Of a DNA stretch of 34,040 nt, positions 24,868 through 31,474 are shown one piece after another; the first letter of the stretch is position 1, and every line of letters starts with the position of its first letter. The stretch spans positions 1 to 34,040 of the forward strand of contig JAJZDX010000040.1 of the NCBI GenBank assembly GCA_021805865.1, written 5' to 3'. The notes below the pieces were generated by a model. That model was not told the origin of the DNA, did not search any database, and was given only the letters and a program-made list of their open reading frames with translations. Source of the stretch: Pseudomonadota bacterium (GTDB lineage: Bacteria; Pseudomonadota; Gammaproteobacteria; Steroidobacterales; Steroidobacteraceae). The position numbers and the translations under genes are program-made.

Positions 24868-25799
24868 CGCTCTCAGACGCGGTCGCCCGATACGTAGCCC
24901 ACCGACGTTCGCTGGGTACGCGATTCGACAGACAGGCCAGAACGCTCAAGGCATTCTGCCGAGAGTATGGCGAGATGGATCCCGGCCGCATCGACGCGGA
25001 GCGGGTTCTGGCATTCATCCTTGGAAGTGGTCCAGTCACGTTGAACGCGCGGACAAAGTACGACACGCTACGAGGTCTATATCGATTCCTACTTGCCCGA
25101 GGATACACGACGAGTGACCCGCTCCCCCGGAGGGGACCAAAGCCGTCGATCATATTTGTACCGTATATCTTCTCCCGGGATGAGCTGAAGCGGCTTATCG
25201 AGGCTTCTGTTCCCTCCCAAAGCCCCAACCGGCTGCTCGAGGGAAGAACGTTGCGGACCTTGCTGCTGTTACTCTACGGTGCCGGACTTCGCCTCGGCGA
25301 AGCGCTTTCGCTAACGCTTGCCGATGTCGATCTGGACGAGGAGATCCTGCGGGTTCGGGAGAGCAAGTTCTATAAGACACGATTGGTACCGGTCGGGAAT
25401 GATCTATGTGGAGTGTTGCGCGCCCACGTGGCGGTGCGCTACCAGCAGGGTGCGAAGCCAGACGATCCTCTGTTCGCCACACGCCTGGGCGATTCTTTGC
25501 CGGATCACTTGGTTCAAGCCGCATTCCGGCGCCTGCGGGTCTTAGCTAACATACACCGCAAGGATCATATCCGTCAGCCGCCGAGGTTGCATGATCTGAG
25601 GCATTCCGCTGCGGTACACCGGCTCATTTACTGGTACCGAAGTGGTGCCGATGTGCAGCACCTTCTGCCGAAGCTCGCCACGTACCTCGGCCATATCGAC
25701 GTCGCCAGCACCCAGCGCTACCTTACCTTGGTACCGGAGCTGCTCAAGGAGGCCAGCGACCGGTTCGAACGCTATGCCATGGGAGGTCGCCATGAGTGA
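24864..25799 (+). CDS. RIT tyrosine recombinase B
   Basis: This 311-residue recombinase starts in the ATGA overlap with gene A. The core-binding domain covers about 1-95 (LSDAVARYVAHRRSLGTRFD) and the catalytic domain about 105-305. It shows LLLYGAGLRLGEALSL (Arg I), VRESKFYKTRLVPV (Lys), LHDLRHSAAVHRL (His-x2-Arg), and LGHIDVASTQRYLTL with the nucleophilic Tyr. All catalytic positions are present. The region between HDLRH and LGH is longer than usual (RLIYWYRSGADVQHLLPKLATY), which is typical of this subfamily. Its last codons overlap gene C. Confidence 0.9.
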   Translation: MTLSDAVARYVAHRRSLGTRFDRQARTLKAFCREYGEMDPGRIDAERVLAFILGSGPVTLNARTKYDTLRGLYRFLLARGYTTSDPLPRRGPKPSIIFVPYIFSRDELKRLIEASVPSQSPNRLLEGRTLRTLLLLLYGAGLRLGEALSLTLADVDLDEEILRVRESKFYKTRLVPVGNDLCGVLRAHVAVRYQQGAKPDDPLFATRLGDSLPDHLVQAAFRRLRVLANIHRKDHIRQPPRLHDLRHSAAVHRLIYWYRSGADVQHLLPKLATYLGHIDVASTQRYLTLVPELLKEASDRFERYAMGGRHE

Positions 25800-26787
25800 C
25801 GCGACGGCCCTTGGGTATTGGATCCGACGGTTTCTCCTGGAGCATCTCGTACGAGAACGCAATCTCGCGCGCAATACGCAGCTCGGCTATCGCGACGCGT
25901 TTGCTCTTTTGGTACCGTTCCTGGCTCGTGAGACCGGGCACTCCGTAGATACCCTTCAGGTAACACACCTGTCGGCGGATGTGCTACGGAAGTTCCTGGC
26001 GAGCCTTGAGAGTACCCGTCAGTGTTCACCACAGACCCGCAACCAGCGGCTGGCAGCTATCCATGCCTTTGCGCGCTTCGTAGGAGAACACAGCGTCGAA
26101 CACATCGCCTGGTGTGCTCAAATCCGCGCCGTGCCATTCAAGAAGACTACCCGAGCGCTCGTGCCATACCTCGACAAAGCCGAGATGGATGCGCTTTTGG
26201 CGGCACCGAACCGCAAAACGGATCAGGGGCGTCGGGACCACGCGCTCATCCTATTTCTCTACAACTCAGGGGCACGTGCCGACGAGGCGGCACAACTTCT
26301 GATCGGGGATATAGATAGCATGGCCCACTCGGTGAGCATCCTTGGCAAAGGCCGCAAGCGCCGCCAGTGCCCACTGTGGCCCGTAACTGTCGCCACATTG
26401 AGGCCGCTGATCGCCGGTCGCAGTCCAACAGAAAGAGTATTTCTCAATCGCCGCGGACAACCGATTACCCGGTTCGGCATTTACGCCATGGTCCGGCGGT
26501 ACGCCTCAAGGCTGAAAAACACAAATACGTCAACGGCCAAAAAGCGCATCAGCCCTCACAGCATTCGACATTCCACCGCCTCCCATCTGCTTCGAGCCGG
26601 GGTCGACATCAATACGATACGGGGCTGGCTCGGACACGTGTCGCTCGACACGACAAACGTATACGCAGAGATCGATCTGGAGATGAAGGCGGCGGCATTG
26701 GCGAAGTGCGACATTGGTACCCGAACGGGAGCGGCCAGCTACAGACGCAGCCCCAGGCTTTTGGAATTCTTACGCAATCTAGCCTGA
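25792..26787 (+). CDS. RIT tyrosine recombinase C
   Basis: The start is ATG 25792 (MSDATALGYWIRRFLLE), preceded by GGGAGG at 25781-25786; the open frame upstream lies inside gene B. The 331-residue protein has a core-binding domain (about 1-105) and a catalytic domain (about 120-310). It contains YNSGARADEAAQL (Arg I), LGKGRKRRQCPL (Lys), ISPHSIRHSTASHLL (His-x2-Arg), and LGHVSLDTTNVYAEIDLE with the Tyr. The start overlaps the stop of B by 8 bp. The three genes are thus one translationally coupled operon. The stop at 26787 is followed at once by an internal copy of the end repeat. Confidence 0.9.
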   Translation: MSDATALGYWIRRFLLEHLVRERNLARNTQLGYRDAFALLVPFLARETGHSVDTLQVTHLSADVLRKFLASLESTRQCSPQTRNQRLAAIHAFARFVGEHSVEHIAWCAQIRAVPFKKTTRALVPYLDKAEMDALLAAPNRKTDQGRRDHALILFLYNSGARADEAAQLLIGDIDSMAHSVSILGKGRKRRQCPLWPVTVATLRPLIAGRSPTERVFLNRRGQPITRFGIYAMVRRYASRLKNTNTSTAKKRISPHSIRHSTASHLLRAGVDINTIRGWLGHVSLDTTNVYAEIDLEMKAAALAKCDIGTRTGAASYRRSPRLLEFLRNLA

Positions 26788-26857
26788 AAAAATGTGGCGT
26801 TCAGTTTCGTCACTCGCCCAGTATGGAAGCGTCAGCGCCCCTGAACGCCACATTTTT
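26788..26857. repeat. 17-bp perfect inverted repeat at the RIT right end
   Basis: AAAAATGTGGCGTTCAG (26788-26804) and its exact reverse complement (26841-26857) flank a 36-bp spacer. The inner arm is a direct copy of the inner part of the left terminal repeat. It may be a recombinase-binding pair and could also terminate the trio transcript. Confidence 0.85.
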
Positions 26858-26879
26858 CACTCGCTAACATTTCACTTCA
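26842..26879 (-). repeat. RIT terminal inverted repeat, right
   Basis: This is the exact reverse complement of 23480-23517, ending in CACTTCA next to the ATPase gene fragment. Confidence 0.93.
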
Positions 26880-26910
26880 GGCCGTAGAGCGACAGCAGTT
26901 TCTTGTTCAT
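26875..26910 (-). pseudogene. ExeA/TnsC-like ATPase, 5' fragment (first 12 codons)
   Basis: Read on the minus strand this is ATG then MNKKLLSLYGLK. The next native residue, Trp, is at 23456 beyond the RIT element (KWNPF). The ATG overlaps the TGA of the transposase gene (ATGA, 26910-26907), so transposase and ATPase were once translationally coupled. 'LYGLKxNPF' is the usual start of ExeA-type ATPases, which supports the join. Confidence 0.85.
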
Positions 26911-28403
26911 GGATCGTCTTTCTCCTCGGGAGGTTGTTCATCTTTGGGCAGGTACGCCGGCGGCAGCCCCGTGGCCGCCTGCTGGGCCAGGAGCTTCTCG
27001 AGCAGCGGAGCGGCGCCGGTGGCGGCCGCTGCGGTGTGGGCCGGGGGCTGGTTCACCGCGCCGCCCCCGTGGGAGAGCGGCTCGAGCGGGGCGCGCAGGC
27101 CCGAGGCGTTGCGCTGCTTGTCCTGCGGGTAGAGCCGGCAGAGCATCCTTCCTGAGCGTTCATCGACGAGGTGCACCTGGGACAGATCCCAGCTGGCATA
27201 GCGCACGGTGAGATCGCGCAGATGGCGATAACGGCTCGGGACCTCCAAGCGCCGGGCGTCGATGACGATCGTGCCATCGCTTACGCGCTGTTTGCGCTGC
27301 TCGGTGCGAGTGAAGGCCAGACGCAGAGCGGCGCTGTCGGGGCTGCGACGCAAGACATCGGGGCCCGCGAGGAAGCGCTCGAGCGGGGTTTGGCCGATCT
27401 CGGAGTGATTGGCGCGGTTGTACTCGTACTCGACCCACGCCTGGGTGGCCTCGTTCAAGGCATCGAGTGTCAGGTCGGCAACGCCCTCGAGCATCGCCAT
27501 CAGGCGACCTTCCACCTGGCCCCAGATCACCTCGCACTTGCCGTTCTGATATGGGCTGTAAGCGAGCGTTGTTTCGTGGAGGATCCCGAGGCGCGCAAGC
27601 CCCTCGGTATTCTCCGCCGCGAGGTTGGCGGCGCCGTTATCGCTGAGGCCAGCGCGGGGCATACCCCGCTTCTGGAACGCCTGCATCAGGCCGTGCGCGA
27701 CATTCTGCGCGTTCTCAACGAGGTACCACTGCAGATGACAGGCCAGGCGCGAGCGGTCACCGAGCACACCAAAGAGCACCGGCGTGACCCACTGTCCGTG
27801 CGCGGTCAGCACCGGGCGGGACCCGACATGACAGTCCCAGTGCCAGAGCGTTCCCACGTACTCGGCCTCGTAGCTGCGCACCTCGCAGCTCATCAGGCGC
27901 GCCTCGGCGCGCCGCGCACCGGCGGTGTCGCGCGTGGTCAGTCGCCGGCGCTTGCGCCAGCCCTGAGTCTCAAAGAAGCGCCGGATGCTCGAGTACGACG
28001 GTATGGGCCGCAGCGCCGGGTTGCGCTCGCTCTGAGCACGCAAGTTGTCATATTGAAGTTGGGTCGACCAACTCGGGTGAGCCGCGTACTGGGCGCGCAG
28101 CGCCTCGCGCACCGCCAGACTCACCGAGTCCTGCCTGCCTGCGTCCGAGCGCACCTTGCGGCGCAGAACGCCGAGCGGATCGCGCCCCTCCCGGCGCGCT
28201 CGCGCATACCAGCGCTCGATGCTCGAGAGTCCGAAGCGGACCGGCTTGCCGCTCACCGGATGCCGCCAAGTGCGTGCGGCGAGCGCTTTGAGCTCGCGCT
28301 GCAGCTGCCCGCGCTGCGGCGGCGCGGCCAGCAATTGGCCGACCACGGAGAACCGTAACCTCGCCCACCGCTCGTGGACGGTCGGATCTTTCGGCTTGCC
28401 CAT
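26907..28403 (-). CDS. Mu/TnsB-like D,D(35)E transposase
   Basis: The 498-residue protein starts at ATG 28403, with GAGGGG about 10 bases upstream; the longer open frame to 28688 lies over the DUF6431-like gene. N-terminal helical DNA-binding region is about 1-165. The retroviral-integrase-type catalytic core has Asp190 (LWHWDCH), Asp255 (LSDNGAA) and Glu291 (NGKCEVIWGQ), with exactly 35 residues between the last two. A Mu-type beta-barrel region follows (ARRLEVPSRY, VRYASWDL). The Ala/Pro-rich tail ends in a charged LLEKLL...PEEKDDP segment; in TnsB/MuA such tails contact the partner ATPase. It is coupled to the ATPase gene by ATGA. It appears intact, but its partner is broken. Confidence 0.88.
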   Translation of the reverse strand: MGKPKDPTVHERWARLRFSVVGQLLAAPPQRGQLQRELKALAARTWRHPVSGKPVRFGLSSIERWYARARREGRDPLGVLRRKVRSDAGRQDSVSLAVREALRAQYAAHPSWSTQLQYDNLRAQSERNPALRPIPSYSSIRRFFETQGWRKRRRLTTRDTAGARRAEARLMSCEVRSYEAEYVGTLWHWDCHVGSRPVLTAHGQWVTPVLFGVLGDRSRLACHLQWYLVENAQNVAHGLMQAFQKRGMPRAGLSDNGAANLAAENTEGLARLGILHETTLAYSPYQNGKCEVIWGQVEGRLMAMLEGVADLTLDALNEATQAWVEYEYNRANHSEIGQTPLERFLAGPDVLRRSPDSAALRLAFTRTEQRKQRVSDGTIVIDARRLEVPSRYRHLRDLTVRYASWDLSQVHLVDERSGRMLCRLYPQDKQRNASGLRAPLEPLSHGGGAVNQPPAHTAAAATGAAPLLEKLLAQQAATGLPPAYLPKDEQPPEEKDDP

Positions 28404-28495
28404 CCCGGTATCCCCTCTCTGCTTCGGATGGGCGCACCGTAATGGGCACCGCAGCCGCCCGCGACGGGCATCCTCTGCGGGCGAGCATCGTCCCG

Positions 28496-29071
28496 TTATG
28501 CAGCGTGCACGGCGGGGCTCCCAGTACTGATCGGGGATAGCCAGCGCAACAGCGACAACAGCCGTTCGGGGCAGGCACCGGCGAAGCGCTCCAGGAGCGA
28601 GGCGGGCAATTCCTGCGCATCCATCGGCGGCATGAGTGCCCCGGCAGCGCCCCGCCAGAAGCGGCTCTCGGGCAGCAGCTCGCACCACCAGCGCCGCCAG
28701 CGCGCCACGGTATCCCGGCTCACCCCGATGAGTTCCTGCAGCTCACGCATCCGCCTCGGACTTGGCCCGCAACGCATCGCCGAGATCAGCACCACGACCG
28801 CAAACGCGTATACCTTCGGGCCCAGAAAGCGCACCGAGGGCGGCATGCGCCGCTTACGACACTCCCGGTTCGCACAGCAGAAGCTGAAGCGCATGCGATA
28901 GTCCTCGCCGACTCCTGCCGGCACACCGCGAGGCTTGCGGGCAAAGTGCCCGACGTGCAGCGCCGCACCGCACACCCGGCAGCGCTGCCTCTGCTCGGCG
29001 GCGGCCATATCCTGATCCACACGCAGCAATAGCCGGTAAAATGCCGCATCGTTCAACACCCTCTCACACAT
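28496..29071 (-). CDS. DUF6431-like zinc-binding protein of the transposon
   Basis: This is a protein of 191 residues from ATG 29071 ([21 protein letters not shown]), preceded by GGAGAAGG; upstream ATGs overlap the divergent SEC-C gene. It has a first knuckle CRVCGAALH, the motif FARKPRGVP, and a second knuckle [23 protein letters not shown], then a hydrophobic helix ([13 protein letters not shown]). A helix-turn-helix-like stretch follows ([22 protein letters not shown]). From memory this resembles DUF6431 proteins often found beside transposases, with no known function. It is the first gene of the minus-strand operon, 93 bp before the transposase. A regulatory or target-selection role is possible but not shown. 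Confidence 0.65.
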   Translation of the reverse strand: MCERVLNDAAFYRLLLRVDQDMAAAEQRQRCRVCGAALHVGHFARKPRGVPAGVGEDYRMRFSFCCANRECRKRRMPPSVRFLGPKVYAFAVVVLISAMRCGPSPRRMRELQELIGVSRDTVARWRRWWCELLPESRFWRGAAGALMPPMDAQELPASLLERFAGACPERLLSLLRWLSPISTGSPAVHAA

Positions 29072-29090
29072 CGCCACCTTCTCCCGAGTC

Positions 29091-29588
29091 ATGACCAAGA
29101 TCGGACGTAATGATCCCTGCCCGTGTGGCAGCGGGCAAAAATACAAGCGCTGCTGCCTGCCGAAGGATGAAGAAGCCGCGAGCGCCGCACTCAAAACGGC
29201 GGCCGAGGCTCGCGCCGCCGAGGCGGCACGGCACGCCCACAATCATGATCACGGCCATCACCACTGCGAGTACTGCGGCGATCTCATGGACGATGTCACA
29301 GACGAGCTGACCCGCGACTCCAACGCAGTGATCGATCTCGTCCACGAAGGCAGGCTCGAGGAAGCCGAGCAGGCCGCTCGGGCGCTTCTTGAACACTACC
29401 CCGAAGTCCACGACGGATACGACCGCCTCGGGATGGTCCACGAGGCGCGCGGCGAGAAAAAGGCGGCCGCAGACTGCTACCGCAAGGTCATCGAGTTCGT
29501 CCGTGCCCACCCGGACCAGTACGAACCCACCTTCACGGTCACCTTCGAGCAGATGGTCGACGAACTCGACCCATCGCCGCCCGCCTGA
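29091..29588 (+). CDS. SEC-C and TPR-like protein, transposon cargo
   Basis: The 165-residue protein has an N-terminal SEC-C zinc motif ([16 protein letters not shown]). A helical linker and a His-rich metal-binding-like stretch ([17 protein letters not shown], about 48-64) follow. The C-terminal TPR-like repeats are [50 protein letters not shown] motifs bind zinc and often mediate contact with SecB, ribosomes or other partners. The gene diverges from the DUF6431-like gene with only 19 bp between start codons, so promoters must overlap coding DNA. It is the only plus-strand gene of the transposon apart from the inserted RIT genes, and I treat it as cargo. Confidence 0.8.
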   Translation: MTKIGRNDPCPCGSGQKYKRCCLPKDEEAASAALKTAAEARAAEAARHAHNHDHGHHHCEYCGDLMDDVTDELTRDSNAVIDLVHEGRLEEAEQAARALLEHYPEVHDGYDRLGMVHEARGEKKAAADCYRKVIEFVRAHPDQYEPTFTVTFEQMVDELDPSPPA

Positions 29589-29612
29589 TCAAACCGACTC
29601 TGCCCGATCAAG

Positions 29613-30833
29613 ATGGATGAGGGCGTCGCGCCCCGTTCCCTCATCAACCGTGATCAGAACAGCCGGCCACACCCTCAATTTGGGTGCGCATGCTCCCGAG
29701 GAGCCTGTTCGCACTGCCACAAGCCAGCCCCCGGCTACGACCGGCTCGCCGAGCGGCAGTTTCAGTTCGTGCCGCTGTGGGGTATCCCGACTTACTTTCG
29801 CTACGCGCCGCGCCGGGTGCGTTGCCGCGAGCACGGGATCGTGGTCGAGCATCTGCCCTGGGCGCTCGGCAAGCGGCCGCTGACGGCGAGCTTCGCATGG
29901 TTCTTGGCTTCCTGGGCAAAGCTGCTGTCCTGGCAGGATGTCTCGCGCACCTTCAAGACCAGCTGGGAGAGCGTGTTTCGCTCCGTGGAGATGGCCGTCG
30001 ACTGGGGGCGGGCCCGCATGGACCTCACCGGTATCACCGCCGCAGGGGTCGATGAGATCCACTGGCGCAAGGGCCGCTTCCTCACCCTGGTCTACCAGAT
30101 CAACGAAGGGATGAAGCGGTTGCTGTTCGTGGCCGAGAATCGCGAAGAGACCAGCCTGCGCAAATTCTTCCTGTGGCTCGGCCCGAAGCGCAGCGCCCAA
30201 ATCCGCTTCATCTGCTCGGACATGTGGCAGCCCTACCTGAACGTGATCGCCGAGCGCGCCCCGCAGGCACTGAATATCCTCGACCGCTATCACATCGCCG
30301 CCAAGATGAATAAGGCGATCGATGAGGTGCGTGCCAAGGAGACCCGCGAGGTGCGCGCCCGCAACCGCCTCAGCAAATCCTCCCTCGTGTTGAAGCATTC
30401 GCGCTGGTGCCTGCTGAAGCGCGTGGAGAATCTCACCGCCCGCCAGACCGTCAAGCTCAAGGAACTCCTCGCCTGCAACCTGCGCACCGTTCGCGCCTAC
30501 CTCCTCAAGGAACAGTTCCAGTTCTTCTGGGAGTACGCCTCGGCAGCCTGGGCCGGCAAGTTCCTCGAGCAGTGGTGCGCGGCTGCGATGCGCTCGCGCC
30601 TCGAACCGATGAAGAAGATCGCACGCATGTTGCGCACCCACAAACCGCTCATCCTCAATTGGTTCGAGGCTCGCGAACAGGTCTCCCTCGGCGCCGTGGA
30701 GGGGCTGAACAACCGCCTGAAAGCGAATCTCAGAAGATCCTACGGCTTTCGAACCTATAGAGCGATAAAAGTCATGCTCTATCATAAACTTGGCGCGCTA
30801 CCCGAGCCGGAACACGCCCACAGATTCTGCTGA
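29613..30833 (+). pseudogene. ISL3-family transposase, 3' fragment (most of the protein)
   Basis: The open frame of 406 codons starts at ATG 29613 inside the transposon end. Native ISL3 sequence begins at 29692. It keeps the zinc-finger second half (CSHCHKPAPGYDRL, CREHG), the catalytic core with GVDEIHWRKG, ICSDMWQPYL and VEGLNNRLKANLR, and the classic end AHRFC. Only the first 44-45 residues (at 21270-21402) are missing. A chimeric protein starting in the transposon end could in theory be made, but it would lack the N-terminal part. The 3' end overlaps the exported-protein gene on the other strand by 52 bp. Confidence 0.88.
29692..29700 (+). repeat. 9-bp duplication at the right edge of the Mu/Tn7-like transposon
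   Basis: This is the second copy of GCTCCCGAG, in frame with the ISL3 transposase continuation. The bases before the two copies differ (C versus T), so the duplication is exactly 9 bp. Confidence 0.85.
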
Positions 30834-31258
30834 GGAACCGGAATATCGAGGCGGGTGTATTGGTTCGGCGGCGTCCACAGGGTGACTGTGGCGGGTCTGC
30901 AGGACAAGCCGGCAAGAGACACCAGCACGATCTTTGTGTAGCGTTTCCTTGCCGCGTCGTTGCCCTGGTCATCGAGAATGCCCACGTTGATGATTTTGCG
31001 CGGCGGTCCTTGGAGCTGATCTTGAAGCTTGTGGCAGCGACCCCACCGAATGGAGAAGTGATGATTGGGATTGGTACCGTCGTAGATCATGGTAACGATG
31101 ATTTGATTCTTCTTCGCGTCGTAGCGCACAGGCCCAAAGGTGTCCGCCTGCACGGCGGTCACCATCATGACCGTGATTGCAAGCAGTGAGCGAGGCACCC
31201 ATTTCCATCGACGTGCGCGCATCCGCAGGTACGCGCCAGAATTCTGATGCGAATTCAT
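30782..31258 (-). CDS. Small exported protein with IS-derived C-terminus
   Basis: The gene encodes 158 residues from ATG 31258 (GGAGAG upstream); a second ATG at 31222 (MRARRWKWVPRSLLAITVMM) fits a signal peptide start better. The signal peptide ends near VQA. The mature part (DTFGPVRYDAKKNQIIVTMIYDGTNPNHHFSIRWGRC) is a short beta-rich domain with two or three Cys, resembling small uncharacterised proteobacterial exoproteins. The last 18 residues after DIP are encoded by the right end of the ISL3 element, so the original C-terminus has been replaced. About 216 bp upstream (31259-31474) hold no gene that I can see. Confidence 0.65.
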   Translation of the reverse strand: MNSHQNSGAYLRMRARRWKWVPRSLLAITVMMVTAVQADTFGPVRYDAKKNQIIVTMIYDGTNPNHHFSIRWGRCHKLQDQLQGPPRKIINVGILDDQGNDAARKRYTKIVLVSLAGLSCRPATVTLWTPPNQYTRLDIPVPQQNLWACSGSGSAPSL

Positions 31259-31474
31259 GGCCAACTCTCCGATCCCGCTTCTTGCCACGACCGCAGACCG
31301 CGATTCTGGATCATCTCGCAACTGCCCGCAAACGGCCGAGTTCGGCAAGCCAGGAGCCGTGTTCCACGCAAGAAAGCGGTTTGCATCCGCGGCTTCCGCC
31401 TGGATGAGAATACGCGTCCGTCCTCCAGTACGCAGGGGCAGGGTCGCGGGACATGGATCAGGGCCGATTGCGCC

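Larger units (their letters stand above)
23462..26879 (+). mobile_element. RIT element (recombinase in trio), 3.4 kb
   Basis: Three consecutive, overlapping tyrosine recombinase genes lie between perfect 38-bp inverted repeats (23480-23517 and 26842-26879). The element sits after codon 11 of the transposon ATPase gene. CACTTCA is present once in the reconstructed target and twice around the insertion (23455-23461 and 26873-26879), as expected for a 7-bp crossover. All three genes are open, so it looks like the youngest layer of the nest. Confidence 0.9.
21403..29691 (-). mobile_element. Mu/Tn7-like transposon (8.3 kb) inside ISL3 transposase
   Basis: Deleting this segment and one copy of the flanking 9-bp repeat rejoins the ISL3 transposase in frame, so the boundaries are well defined. 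The genes on the minus strand are DUF6431-like, D,D(35)E transposase, ExeA/TnsC-like ATPase (itself interrupted) and RepA-like ATPase. On the plus strand is a SEC-C/TPR cargo gene. The left end begins TGAGCATG. The right end, read inward and skipping one base, begins TGCGCACC, giving a short TGnGCA similarity. Both ends carry TTGATG and GGGAACGGG motifs that could be transposase binding sites. Confidence 0.8.
21235..30838 (+). mobile_element. ISL3-family element, split by an 8.3-kb transposon
   Basis: The two ends of one ISL3 transposase gene lie at 21270-21402 and 29692-30833. CGGAATAT occurs directly outside both proposed ends (21227-21234 and 30839-30846), and an 8-bp duplication is usual for ISL3. 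The inverted repeats are poor by eye (TTCC start only), so the ends are less certain than the split gene. The right end overlaps the 3' end of the exported-protein gene on the other strand. Confidence 0.6.

Noticed and set aside
23629..26787. Three recombinases as three separate integrons or islands
   Set aside because: They overlap as one operon between a single pair of 38-bp inverted repeats, which is the RIT arrangement.
27171..28358. 395-codon plus-strand frame over the Mu-like transposase
   Set aside because: It is the antisense shadow of a gene with a clear D,D(35)E triad.
21403..29691. CRISPR-associated transposon
   Set aside because: Although TnsB/TnsC-like proteins are present, I see no Cas effector, TniQ or repeat-spacer array.
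29589..30785. 398-codon minus-strand frame over the ISL3 transposase
   Set aside because: It is the antisense shadow; the plus-strand frame matches ISL3 throughout.
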